In this document: piece by piece, positions 9,589 through 22,939 of the stretch
How positions within the stretch are numbered: the first letter of the stretch is position 1
Layout: every line of letters starts with the position of its first letter
NCBI GenBank assembly: GCA_029204225.1
Contig: MU831989.1
Location: 28,980-92,979, forward strand
DNA: 64,000 nucleotides
DNA from: Diphasiastrum complanatum
Lineage: Eukaryota; Streptophyta; Lycopodiopsida; Lycopodiales; Lycopodiaceae
Direction: 5' to 3'
Position numbers and translations under genes: made by a program
The notes under the pieces: model-generated
What the model was told of the DNA's origin: nothing
The model's database searches: none
The model's input: the letters and a program-made list of their open reading frames with translations, nothing else

Positions 9589-12148
9589 CTCTTAATATGA
9601 ACAGACCTTTTCATTCAATCACATTATTGTAGATGTGATCAACCACATTCCCACGCTTTGATTCTTTCTTTTCATCTGATTAGTCTCTGCTAGCACGGAA
9701 TTATGATGCTAGCACCGAATTATGAAGTAGTCCTCTCAGGCTAATGTAGATGCCTCTCTTAAACCGCCAAGCCTTGCTTTCTGCATCGCTCTGAATCTAA
9801 ATTTCAATAAAACCATCACAGTCTCTCACCGCAATAATGCAATGTTCTCTAACCTCACTGCTCAACCACGCTGAGGCTTTCTGAACCACAACTAAATGCA
9901 AAAATCTGCGATCCAAATTTGCCCGGCCTGAATCAGCAGCGTCTCAGTCTTTACCAATGCGAGAAGAGGCAGAAGCAAAGACGAAGGAACAAATAGGAAA
10001 AAAAAAAAAACCAGAAATACCAAAGCAACAATATACCTAAGAATGCAGAAATTACAGCATCAGGAAGAGGACTGATTGATTTACAAGGAAATGTGTGACT
10101 GCAAGATAAAACCAATACTGCTTGACTTCAACACACGGAGCACGGCAACACAGCAACGCGTGAGATTTTGCAGCGAAGCCCTTTGCCAATTCTCACACCT
10201 AGGGTGTCATTCAACCCAAATGGTAAACAGCAACAAATTAACTGGTAGTAAGCGCCATGCCATCGCCAACACCCCTGGCCATGCCTGGCCTGCCATCGAT
10301 CATCGTCGCCCTCACCGATTGCCAGTATACTTGAGAATGAAAGACAGGGACGAGAGATTTTCAATTTAGAAATTCACATGCGAACTTTTTATTTATGAAA
10401 GATGAAATCATAGCCTTTGATTTTTATAGGTAACTACGCTCCAAAACTTGCCACGTGGCTCCCTCTTTGAGCAGAGAGCTGGAACTTGGCTGTAGGACAA
10501 AATTGTAAAAATTTGTTTAGGCATCGCACACCAAGTGTAACACATTCACGGCGTTACTTCCCCTCCTGTGCCAATAAGCAACTTCGCGCCCAGCCGGTAA
10601 TACGTGACTAGGGGCCGTACAGACCCGTGCGCTCAGGCAGCCCAGGCGGTACCGACTAGCCCAGCATTAAATGCTTGTGCGCAACATATCCCCAGCCGAG
10701 TGATGTGATGCCCGCTTTGCTTTTGTAAGCATTACAAATTGAAAAGGTTTAACGGCTTTTGGAGGACGAGAGCAGATAAAATGATTAATAAACATGTCAT
10801 GGTACTTCTTGATATATATGTCACTCCAAACAAGATTCACAGAGCATCGCATGTAAAGAACGGTTGTTACAAAAACTAGGAAGAGTTGTCCATCAGAAAC
10901 CTTAAGTTCGCATAAACTACCGTCTGGCTGAAAAGCACTTGCTAATATAAACAAAATGTGTTCAAAGACGCAAGATTTGTCCGGATGGAATATTGATGTT
11001 TCATGTGGCATGTGAACTACTTCCTGCCTTGAAAAGTACTTCTCAACGCGCAGAAAATGCAAGACGATGTTCCTCTTCAGAATACAAAATACGCTAATAA
11101 CCGCAAACCTACGGACCAAGATTAATTGCAACTTTTACTTGAAGCATTTTACTTGAAGCATTTCATGCGGTTGCGATACAGTCGGAATGACAGATCAAGA
11201 TATCACAAATCAAAAATTGACAAATCAAGTCATTATATTTATTTTCGATCAAAGAGCAAATATATAGCCTTGCACTTCAAGGGGAATATCAAAGGGCCAA
11301 CTATAACTCCAACACGAAGATGATGAAATGCTACAACCAAACCACACCATATACCTATGGGGGATCTTTCACAGTAGATCTGTCATTTCATGACATGATG
11401 CAAGTTGAAGCTAGCTATTTATCACATCCCGTCAGCACTATCCCACTAGTACGTAAATGGCATAAATTATGCCAGGAATGTATCCAAGAAACGTCAGCAA
11501 CAAGCATATCCAGAATTCCACCTGACAAAAGAAAACACCAGAACTTGGTCAGTCATCGAAAGAGGGATCACTAAGATTGTAGAAGTGTAAAATTTAAGCT
11601 ATGAATATCATCTCTATTTCCTCCTGTAGTTGTTCTGTGGTTTAAAATCCCGTGCCCTCGAGAGTTCAAAAGGGCCAGCTCTTAAAAAGTAAACCAGTTT
11701 TATAAACTTTCAAGAAAAATCTTCTATTCGTAGAGAAACAGAGGATGACTATGCACGTTAGCTTTTTATATTCTCACAATAGCATACTACCCGAATATCA
11801 AAATACTTCTAAACAAGCTTGCTCATTCAGCAAAGCTTTCATCCTCTGGGCATGAAAGCAAGAAAATCTATGAAGATGAGAAACGATGCTCAGTGAATCC
11901 TTTTGCACGAGCAAAAATTCGCCCTCAACAGCTATAGAGCAGCTTTTTATTTCAGAATAGAATCCCAACCGGACAAAAGGAGGACAGATCTATTACATGG
12001 CAACCAAAGCGCAAGAAGACACCCAAGGGAGGTAAAATAATAGCGAGCAAAACGTCGACAACGGTTGCGTTACCCATCTCCCTCTTCAATTAAAATGCAA
12101 GAAAATCACACAGCAATCGTGCTGGTGTCCGGATCTTTGCAAACACGG
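9589..12148. other. Non-coding, holding second copy of the direct repeat
   Basis: About 10003-10185 repeats 8480-8690. In addition, 10447-10517 (GCCACGTGGCTCCCTCTTTG onward) resembles 7583-7645. A minus-strand open frame at 10667-11131 begins without an ATG and has no recognisable motif. I see nothing else. Confidence 0.45.
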
Positions 12149-12220
12149 GCTCTCCGATCGTCCAAAAAACTCCAAGTTCCGATGAAGCCACAAATCGTGC
12201 GCTCTCCGATCGTCCAAAAA
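12149..12220 (+). repeat. Duplicated 20-bp motif, 52-bp spacing
   Basis: GCTCTCCGATCGTCCAAAAA occurs at 12149-12168 and again at 12201-12220, each followed by a degenerate CC(A)AGTTCC block. This is a local tandem duplication within otherwise unannotated sequence. Confidence 0.7.
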
Positions 12221-12265
12221 CAGACTTCCAGTTCCAGGATGAACCGTGAGGGCAGAAATTATCAG

Positions 12266-12517
12266 CTATCGCGCATGCATCACAACACAACCGACGCTCG
12301 CACCTGCTTTTATAGGACTGGACACGTTGGCATCACGAACCTTCTGTTTCATTGCGCTACTGGACAGCTGTCCTTCGCATCCAGGTGTCAGTTCCACAAG
12401 GTCCTGGCATCTTATTGGCAGGAAACGATCCAACGTCAGGTACCGTTGGATCTCGCCATAAACCTTGGGCTTTTCCCACCAGTATGCCATGCGGCCAAAT
12501 TCTAGGCGGTTGAGCAT
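12266..12517 (-). CDS. Hypothetical 83-aa open frame
   Basis: The frame starts with a true ATG at 12515-12517 and is rich in aromatic and charged residues near its start (RMAYWWEKPKVYGEIQRYL). That looks more protein-like than the overlapping plus-strand frame. I do not recognise a family. It may be an exon or remnant of a host gene, or chance. Confidence 0.25.
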   Translation of the reverse strand: MLNRLEFGRMAYWWEKPKVYGEIQRYLTLDRFLPIRCQDLVELTPGCEGQLSSSAMKQKVRDANVSSPIKAGASVGCVVMHAR

Positions 12518-12648
12518 AGAATATCTCCAAGTATTAAATCCCCATTGAGCACCACCTCCTTGCGTTTGTTCTATGTTGTGCTCCTAACATATTGTGATCT
12601 CATCTACCAAGTCGATCTTTCTAGCATCGCTTTCTTACTGCTCACTCA

Positions 12649-12854
12649 TGTCAACAATCAGATATGCAACATCAAGCATTCACCACAAGAAGGCGGAAGA
12701 AGAACACGCACAATCACAAAATGTACAAATAAACCTTGAACCCTTGATAGAGAGAGAAGACTTACGAGTAGACTAATAGACTACCCTACGGCTAATGACA
12801 GCTGGTCACAGTTGTATGTACCTCATAAACAGTAACAATGAAGTTTATCTAACA
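12649..12854 (-). repeat. LTR of the same family as 1973-2222, inverted
   Basis: On the minus strand this 206-bp stretch begins TGTTAGATAAACTTC and ends TTGTTGACA, closely matching the LTR at 1973-2222 apart from small deletions. A purine tract (TTGAGGGAGAG) precedes its start on the minus strand, so it is a 3' LTR with its polypurine tract. Confidence 0.85.
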
Positions 12855-13060
12855 CTCTCCCTCAATGATAAAATGACATTCTTCTATTCCTAATAGAGTA
12901 CGAAACCTCTCAAATGCATATTTGCTTTGTCTTGCCATACTTCAATGCCAAGACAATAGTGCATCAATCCTAGATCACTCATGTCAAAAGCATTGGAATG
13001 GTCTGATTTTATTTCATCAATTAAGCTCTCATTACGTGCTTCAACTATAGCAATTGTACT
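12855..13060 (-). pseudogene. Copia RT remnant joined to a polypurine tract
   Basis: Read on the minus strand, the sequence encodes FDMSDLGLMHYCLGIEVWQ, the copia RT thumb-region motif that follows the YVDD block. A stop follows, and within about 100 bp come the polypurine tract and the 3' LTR at 12854. The rest of RT and all of RNase H are missing, so this is an internally deleted copia relic. Confidence 0.8.
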
Positions 13061-13906
13061 CAAGCTGTTAAATAATTATAGTCCATGTTGACATTGTTGT
13101 TAACATCTCTAGTCCAAAACCACACATGAGACTTTTGAGTCATGTGGCTCTCCAATGGCATTTGGAGAGAGTCCTCAATGATTCACCTCCTGCGATGAAT
13201 TGAACTAATAAGACCAATTTTGAATCTATTTGAACCTTTACAATTCGTTGCTGGCACTGACTCAGATCCCTTTATAAAGAATTATACGCTTTTCTCGTGC
13301 ACATTCAATTTCCTTACCTTTATATCCATTTAGGGTTCCATTTCTGAAATTGCTACGAATTGAAATTTGAACTATTATGATTCATTAGAGATTGCAATTG
13401 TAAAAGGGATTACTTCATTCTCTTCAGAAATGACAATCATAGAACATCGATGTCTGCAAATTCGATCCAATGTTACATTACGAACAATGTCATTTGAGAT
13501 GAAAAGGTCATTCAAATGCGTAAAAAAATCCTGGCCCTACTTGAATTGTAGTTTATTTTCATATTTTGTTCTTTCTTAAGTTTCTTTTCATACTTTTGTT
13601 CTTTCTGACTCAATAGAAATTATTCCTGTAATAAAGTACGAAATTGCTAGATCATGATGTTTTACTATTTAAATTATTCTACTGTTTTTTCTGTTCTGAG
13701 CGTATAGGTTTGAAGCAGAGAAATACACTTGTGTTTTTAAATCTTATATTTTTGAAAGATTGCAATAAACTGTTTGTATTGATTCCACTTCATGTTGTAT
13801 CTTTGTAATCAGAATTGCAAACCAACAAGACATTGAACGAGATTTGCATAGCAACTACACTGCTTCTTTGTGGCCTTTTGCATTGGTGAGCTAGCAAGTT
13901 GTTATA
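13061..13906. other. AT-rich spacer, nothing recognised
   Basis: The sequence has no motif-bearing open frame. Its composition changes sharply to GC-richer DNA at the start of the satellite array near 13907. Confidence 0.5.
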
Positions 13907-16900
13907 GACTGAGAAACTACCCGTTTCACATCTTGTTTGTTCCTACAGGTTTCCCACGAGATTACCAACATGCCAGAATTGAAAGCTAGCGAAGCCGACA
14001 CCGTTTGAAGAAACCGGGGCCGAAGGCCAAAAGAATGTGAAACTAGTCCATTTCTAGTGCCGTAATCACGTTGTTTCCGGCATAAAGACTGTTTTGGGAC
14101 AAACAACGTCGAATTTGAGCAGGATTGGATCTGTTTGGTCCGAAAGAGGCCCACAAATCTCTGGCCACCCCCCGTTTGTGATTCCGGTAAGTATGCACCA
14201 AATTCGACTAGTTTCAAGAACTATCCCTGAAGCCCTTTTTGGGAGGTCACTTGAAACGAACGTAATAGACTGAGAAACTACCCGTTTCACGTCTGGTCTG
14301 TTCATACAGGGCCCCCGCAAAATTGTTCACTGGCCGAAATCGAAAGCTAGCGAAGCCGACACCGTTCGAAAAAATCGAGGCTGAAGGACGGAAGAATGCA
14401 AAACTAGTCCATTTGTCGTGCCCTAATCGCGTTATTTCCGGCATAAAGACTATTTTGAGGCAAAAGATGTCGGATTTAAGCAGGATTGGATCTGTTTGGT
14501 CCGAAATAGGCTCACAAACCTGTGGCCACCCCCCGGTTGTGATTCCGGTTAGTATGCACCGAATCCGACTAGTTTCGAGAACTATCCCTGAAGCCCTTTT
14601 TGGGAGGTCACTTGAAACGGACGTTATAGACTGAGAAACTACTCGTATCACGTCTGGTCTGTTCTGATAGGTTCTCCGCGAGATTACCCACTGGCCGAAA
14701 TCGTAAGCTAGGAAAGCCGACACCGTTTGAAAAAAACGGGGCCGAAGGACGGAAGAATGCAAAACTAGTCCATTTTATGTGCCCTAATCCTGTTTTTTTC
14801 GGCGTAAAGACTATTTTTCGTGAGCCTATTTCAGACCAAAGAGATCCAATCCTGCTCAAATACGACCTCCATTGCCCCAAAACAGTCTCTATGCTGGAAA
14901 CAATGTGATTAGGGCACAAAAAATGGACTAGTTTCGTATTCTTCCGTCCTTCGGCCTCGGTTTTTTCGAACGGTGTCGACTTCGCTATATTTTGATTCCG
15001 GCCAGTGGATAATCTCGCGAGGAGCCTGTAGGAATAGACCGTACATAAAACGGGTAGGTTCTCAGTCTATTACGTCCGTTTGAAGTGACCTCCCGAAAAG
15101 GGCTTCAGGGATAGTTCTCGGAACCAGTCAGATTCGGTGCATATTGTCCGGAATCACTAACGGGGGATGGCCACAGGTTTGTGGGCCTATTTTGGACCAA
15201 ATGGATCCACTCCTACTCAAATTCGACGTCCTTTGCCTCAAAACAGTCTTTACGCCGGAAACAACATGATTAGGGCATGGGAAATGGACTAGTTTCACAT
15301 TCTTCCATCCTTCGGCCCCGGTTTCTCAGTCTATTAAGTCCGTTTGAAGTGACCTCCCGAAAATGGCTTCAAGGATAGTTCTTGGAACCAGTCAGATTTG
15401 GTGCATACTGTCCAGAATCACGACCAGGGGCTGGCCACAGGTTCGTGAGCCTATTTCGGACCAAACAAATCCAATCCTGTTCAAATCTGATGTCCTTTGT
15501 CCCAAAACAGTCTTTACGCCGGAAACAATGCGATGAGGGCACGGGAAATGGACTAGTTTTGCATTCTTCCGTCCTTCGAACGGTGTCGGCTTTACTAGCT
15601 TTTGATTTCGGTTAGTGGGTAATCTCGCGGGGAACATGTAGGAACATACCAGACATGAAACGAGTAGTTTCTCAGTCTATAATGTCCGTTTGAAGTGACC
15701 TCCCAAAAAGGGCTTTAGGATAGTTCTCGGAACAAGTCGGATTCGATGCATACTGACCGGAATTACAAACGGGGGGTGGCCACAAGTTTGTGAGCCTATT
15801 TCGGACCAAACAGATCCAATCTTGCTCAAATCCGATGTCCTTTGTCCCAAAACAATCTTTACGCCGGAAACAACACCATGAGGGCACAGGAAATGGACTA
15901 GTTTTGCATTCTTCCGTCCTTCAGTCCCGATTTCTTTGAACGGGGATTGGCCATAGGTTTGTGAGCCTATTTTGGACCAAACAGATCCAATCCTATTCAA
16001 ATCCGACGTCCTTTGTTCCAGTCAGTATGCACTGAATCCGACTGGTTCCGAGAACTATCCATGAAGCCCTTTTTGGGAGGTCACTTGAAACAGATGTTAT
16101 AGACTGAGAAACTACTCGTTTCACATAAGGTCTGTTCCTACAAGTTCCCCGCGAGATTAGCCACTTGTCAAAATTGAAAGCTAGTGAAGTTGACACTGTT
16201 CAAATAAACCGGGGCCGAAGGACGGAAGAATACGAACTAGTCCATTTTCCGTGCCCTAATCGCGTTGTTTCTAGCTTAAAGACTATTTTGGGGAAAAGGA
16301 TGTCGGATTTGAGCAAGATTGGATCAATTTGTTCTGGAATAGGCTCACGAACCTGTGGCCAACCCCGTTTGTAATTTTGGACAGTATGCACCGAATCCGA
16401 ATGGTTCCAAGGACTATCCCTGAAGCCCTTTTTGGGAGGTCACTTCAAACGGACGTAATAGACTAAGAAACTACCCATTTCACGTCTGGTCTAATCCTAC
16501 AGGCTCCCCGCGAGATTACCCACTGGCTGGAATCAAAAGCTAGCAAAGCCGACACCATTCGAAGAAACCAGGACCGAAGGACGGAAGAATGTGAAACTAG
16601 TCCATTTCTCGTGCCCTAATCGCGTTGTTTCCGGCATAAAGACTGTTTTGAGACAAAGGACATCGGATTTGAACAGGATTGGATCTGTTTGGTCCGAAAT
16701 AGCCTCACAAACCTGTGGCCACTTCACGTTTGTGATTCCGGTCAGTATGCATTGAATTCGACTGGTTCCGAGAACTATCCTTGAAGCCCTTTTTGGGAGG
16801 TCACTTGAAACGGATATTATAGACTAAGAAACTACCCGTTTCACGTCTGGTCTGTTCCTTCATGTTCCCCGCAAGATCACCCACTGGTCGGAATTGATAG

Positions 16901-17735
16901 CTAGCGAAGCCGCCACCGTTCAAAAAAATCGGGGCCGAAGAACGGAAGAATGTGAAACTAGTCCATTTCTCGTGCCCTCATCGCGTTGTTTCCGACGTAA
17001 AGACTGTTTTGGGGCAAAAGATGTTGTATTTGAGCAGGATTGGATCTATTTGGTACGAAATAGGCTCACAAACCTGTGGCCACCCCCCGTTTGTGTTTTC
17101 GGTCAATATGCACCAAATCCGACTAGTTCCGAGAACTATCTCTGAAGCTTTTTTTGGGAGGTCACTTGAAACAGATGTAATAGACTGAGAAACTACCGAT
17201 TTTCACGTCCTGTTCCTACAGGTTCCCCGCGAGATTACCCACTAGCCGGAATCGAAAGCTAGCGAAGCCAACACCGTTCGAAGAAACTTGGGTCGAAGGA
17301 CCACCCCTTGTTTCTGAATCCGGGCACTATGCACCGATTTGTGCATTGTTTTCGGCATGGAGACTGTTTTGGGACAAATGGCATCGGATTTGTGCAAGAT
17401 TAGATCCGTTTGGTCCGTAACAGGCTCACAAACTTGTGGCCACCTCCCGTTTGTGATTCCGGATAGTATGCACTGAATCCAATGTGTTCCGAGTACCTAC
17501 CCTTTCCCCTATCCTTGAAGCCCTTTCCAGAAGGTCACTTCAAATGGAGGTTCGGACTTTCCGGAATGGCAACTGTTTTGGGGCAAACGACATCGGATTT
17601 GGACAAGATTGGATCTTCTTGTTCCATATCAGATTTACGAACTTGTGTACACTCCCTTGTTTCTGATTTTGGACCGTATCCACCAAATTCAATTGGTTCT
17701 GAGAACCGACCCTTGAATACATGGGTCATGATGCA
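13907..17735. repeat. Satellite-like array, ~360-bp monomers with inverted block
   Basis: Monomers begin at GACTGAGAAACTAC. Forward starts are at 13907, 14268 and 14629, then 16102, 16461, 16822 and 17183, with spacings of 359-361 bp. Between about 14820 and 16020 the same monomer runs in reverse, with boundaries at 15067, 15331 and 15677; one copy there is shortened to 264 bp. Conserved blocks include CCATTTCTCGTGCCCTAATCG, GGATCTGTTTGGTCCGAAAT and AAGCCCTTTTTGGGAGGTCA. The last copies (17183 onward) are degenerate. Short open frames inside monomers are by-products of the repeat. Confidence 0.93.
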
Positions 17736-18949
<1,214 letters not shown>

Positions 18950-18974
18950 GTTTCTGCTCATGCTCTACACTTGC

Positions 18975-19445
18975 TCGCTCTCCCTTCACCATCGCAGAGA
19001 TCAGCTGGCCTCCTTCACTATCCACAGTGGATTTCAGCCCGCCTTCACCATGCACGGCAGATTTCAGGCCTCCTTCACAACCCACAGTGCATTGATTCCC
19101 TCACCATCCCATAGTGGATCCCAGGCCATTTTCACCTCCCCACAGCACATTTCAGGCCTCTTTCACCATCTCACAGTGCATTTCAAGCTTCCATCACCAT
19201 CCCAAAATGCAGTTCAGGCATCCCACAACACATTTTAGGCTTCTTTTAGCATGCCAATGTTAAAAGCAGATTTGTAGGAGCCGATTGGAGTATGCAGGAG
19301 ATGATTTGAGTTTGCAGGAGGTGATTGGAGTCCGAAGGAGCTTATTCGAACTGTGAGGAGCAGATTTGCAGGAGCGTAGGAGCTTATTGGAACTGTGAGG
19401 AGCAAATTTGCAAGAGCAATTTGGCGTCTACAGGAGCTGATTCAT
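18975..19445 (+). repeat. Degenerate minisatellite
   Basis: From 18975 to about 19240 a unit of roughly 30-36 bp recurs with much variation: TTCACCATCCCACAGTGCATTTCAGGC-like. From about 19262 to 19445 a different short unit recurs (GGAGCTGATTGGAGT, TGTGAGGAGCAGATTTGCA). It directly follows the CT microsatellite. Confidence 0.7.
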
Positions 19446-22035
19446 CATGTCGACATGTACTTACAAACTTTTATCTAATTTTACCATTTCCCCCCCTTGC
19501 CTTTGACATTTGAAATGATGTTCAACTTTTTTGTTAGAGCTTGCTTTTCAAGTTAAAAGAATCACACTTGTGAAGAGGTACCCGTAGAATGAAATATCCA
19601 TAACAAGTTCCATCAAAAGTTCCATCAAATGTACATAGGAAAATGATTCCATGTTCTATTGTATACATCTCTTAGTTTATATTGCCCAATCTCAAGATTG
19701 GTGATGTGGATATAGTAGAGCAATTGCATGTCCATGTTATAAATTTTCAATTTTAGCTCATAATTGATGTACTCAATTTCAATCTACGCAATAGATCGGA
19801 ATGGAAAATTGACCATGCTATCATGGCCATTCACTTCCAATCCACCTCTCTTATAAAGTACAATTTGAATAGTCCCAAGAATTCAGATATATCTTGGTAA
19901 TCTAGTCAACAAGCTTGGAAATATTCAACTTGGCCATAGTCCATTGAGTGTACAAATAAAAATGATCAAGATTAATAATGGTATGTGATTGTGTGTGGAT
20001 TATTGAGCTTGCAATAAGCCCCAAGAAAAAAAGAATCCATTACCACATATGAATGATGTTTCGGATCAATTATTAGACACAAAAATGTAAAAAGGACTTG
20101 ATCATAAACCCTAAACCCTAAACTATGTGCTACCTTTTTTTGGATTACTACCCTAAACTCTAAACGCACTAAACTTGCAAATAAATTACTCATAGATTTT
20201 CAAGGCCCTTTCCTTTCTTGCTTATATACATATCCAATTGATATATTACTAGTTTATCTTGTTCTACAACCCCATGTTCGTACCTCCCCACAATAGTCAT
20301 CCACTTGGCATCAACATCCACATTGAAAATCCTAAACACATGCCTGAACCATAAAATCAATACCATTCCGAATGTAACAGATTGTAGTAGCAACAATGCG
20401 CAATGCATCATCTTCCATCTAGCAAGACAAAAACCCTAAAACAATTATACTTGAGAGGGATCAAAAGTAGCATGACCTCACTCAATCAGTCATTCGATCC
20501 ATCGATTTATACACAAAACAATTAAAGTCTCCTACTGTCAATATCGTATCAATTCCCAAACAAAAGCTAAATAATCATATTATCACTCACAAATCTAAAA
20601 GCAGCATAAAAAACAATTGAACAGATCAAATAACAATTCATTGATAATTGTAGGAAATTATAATATGCTTAGAGAGGAGCATATGCATCATACAAATCGG
20701 TAAAGATTGCTAAAGCAACTATCTAAAATAAGTCTTTTCCATCGCAACACAATGTGTGGGTGGAGTTGTTGACTATGACCGGCAAGGCACATACTCAAAA
20801 CCTAGCCACTACGTAGCGACATCTTGGGAGCTTGCTCCTCGCTTGACGTTGCTCAGATGGCGTTGCTAGGATGTATAACCTACTAATTGTGTAACTCAAT
20901 ATACAAAAAAAAGGGTCTCTAAATTAAGTTAATATTAAATAGCTATTGATTACTCGTATTATGAAAATGTAGTTGTTTAGCATATAATAAATTGTCTTTG
21001 TTAAATTTTGTATATATTAAAGTTTTCTTTGCAAAATGTTATCGTGTATATTTTTAGTCCATTTGGGGGAAATTTTTTTGCCAATGTTCATGACATATGA
21101 CGATGGAAAGAGTAAGTTCGGGATGCGTTATTACTAGTTGAATGATGGGCTTTCAATTGGAGGCCTTGAATAAAATCATGTGTCTAATCGTGGCTATGAC
21201 ACCAATTTATGATCTTGATGGACCTCATTTGTCAAGATCTATGAACCAAAGCAATCTCATGAATATGTTCACATGCACATTGTTACAAACTCAAATACGC
21301 ATAAAAATCATATGTTGAAACATGGATCTTGACGAACAATGTTCGTCAAGATCCATGAATTAGAACTCTTTCTATCTCTCTCACCCGAAATCACGTTATG
21401 TATTCTCTTCTAAACTCAACACATATATCAACTACTGGAGCTTGAATTGAAGAGACCATCTAGTCAATTATATATTTGACAAATATGATCCACGAATCTC
21501 TCTCTCTCTCTCATACAAGCACACACTCAAAGTTCTTTTTAGCATGGCAATCTTGATACCATCACTCTTCTTTCCATTTGCTCATTAACAAAAGTGTTTT
21601 TTGCTAAAGTTTCTTTCCATCACGTATGACAAAAAAGACACTAAGTTCATACGTAACAGCTTGAGAACAATATATGCGTAGATGCAGCTAGTTTTAGAAG
21701 ATGTATCCATTATCTTACATGCATCTAATTTGGATAGTTTAATCAAACCATATTTGATAGTACATCCATGATACAAGATTTTATTTTTTATCAACCATGT
21801 CAATGTTGTCAAGAGTTTTTCATTCCTAAATCTTGTTTTGGAAATATAAGGATAACAAAGACAATTTGCATATTTCATAATTTGAACTATACAAGATTGA
21901 GTTTTAAACATTTGCAATGTGTCTTAGTGATGGCCTTACTATTTTTTTTATTCCATTATGATATAAAGGATATTATTTTAGATAGTCCCTTAATATTTGG
22001 CTCAAACAAGGTGCTTTGTTTTTTTTTTTTTTCAG
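19446..22035. other. AT-rich non-coding stretch with telomere-like motif
   Basis: No supportable gene. At 20106-20123 there are two and a half copies of the plant telomere unit (AAACCCTAAACCCTAAAC), with a degenerate ACCCTAAACTCTAAACGC nearby at about 20149. This is too short to be a telomere remnant on its own. Just before 22036 lies a long T run ending in CAG. Confidence 0.5.
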
Positions 22036-22657
22036 GATTTTTGAGATACAAGAAAGAGACAATGTGATTTTGCTTGTTGATGGCAAAGTGGTCGGTGAAG
22101 GGAGTGTCCACTCTATTGATCCTGCTATGAAGTGCCATTTTGTCACTCTTGGAGAAAATAGAGTGTCAATTGTAGTTGAGAAAGTGAATATCAGCAATGT
22201 TTTATTGCCATATTCAACTGGTGATGCATCATTGTTGGAAGAGACAACTGGACCGTTTGTCATGTGGGACAAACAAAATATTTGTGCTTCATTTGTGGGC
22301 TCAAGTAGTAGCCAAAAAGATGCTACAAAAGGAAGAGTAACGCGTGATACATGGGTCAATCAAAAAATGATTGTTTGGTCCTTGGATCATACAAAAATTG
22401 TAGCTGAGGGATATATCTTGTTGGAATTCCCCTATGAGGCTATAGAATTCGAAGAGCTTGGAGATGAACATGTAGGTGTCACAATCTCCACAATCCATGC
22501 CAACATGGATAATAATTTAGCATGTGATGGTAGCAACTTGGAGAACATGAATGTTCAACTTATGAGATGGCCAATCAAACAAGTCACATTTGAGAATGGT
22601 AGTGCACTTTTAGTTACAACATCCTTTGATGGGGAGCATTTAAGGTCATATCCTTGA
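22036..22657 (+). CDS. DUF8039-like, transposase-associated exon
   Basis: A T-rich tract ending in CAG at 22035 looks like a 3' splice site, and about 205 codons follow, ending in a TGA. Two related blocks of about 75 residues are visible. The first has DGKVVGEG, then VSIVVEKV, then LPYSTGDASLLEETTGPFVMW. The second has DHTKIVAEGYIL, then HVGVTISTI, then MRWPIKQVTF. This resembles the DUF8039 domain found in plant CACTA/EnSpm transposon proteins, which is a family assignment from memory. No transposase catalytic domain is visible, so it is probably an exon of a decayed DNA transposon or a derived host gene. Confidence 0.5.
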
Positions 22658-22939
22658 CCATTTGATTATGATGCATGCACAAGATAGCTCTCATATTTAA
22701 GTGTCATAGTTGTTGATACCACAGTTGGGCATTAGAAATTTTCATATTCATTTTGAGTGCATGTTTGTGACTCAAGATATACAAATTTTCTTCTCTGTTT
22801 GCAAAGAGGAGTTCATTCAAATGTTCTTATAAGATGGTAAATCGTTTAGAATTAAACAAAGCTCTATAGTCTCAATCAGTGATTTTGCTAATATACAAAA
22901 GATTCTTTGTTAATTTGGATACATAAAGTACGCCAGAGA

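Noticed and set aside
10667-11131. 154-codon minus-strand frame as a gene
   Set aside because: It begins with TTG, has no motif, and lies in AT-rich DNA where such frames arise by chance.
12065-12505. 146-codon plus-strand frame as a gene
   Set aside because: It overlaps a more protein-like minus-strand frame, contains the 52-bp-spaced duplication and has no recognisable domain.
14247-16391. Many 60-170-codon open frames inside the satellite, several similar to each other
   Set aside because: They recur because the monomer recurs, lie on both strands and in several frames, and are broken at different points. No domain is recognisable.
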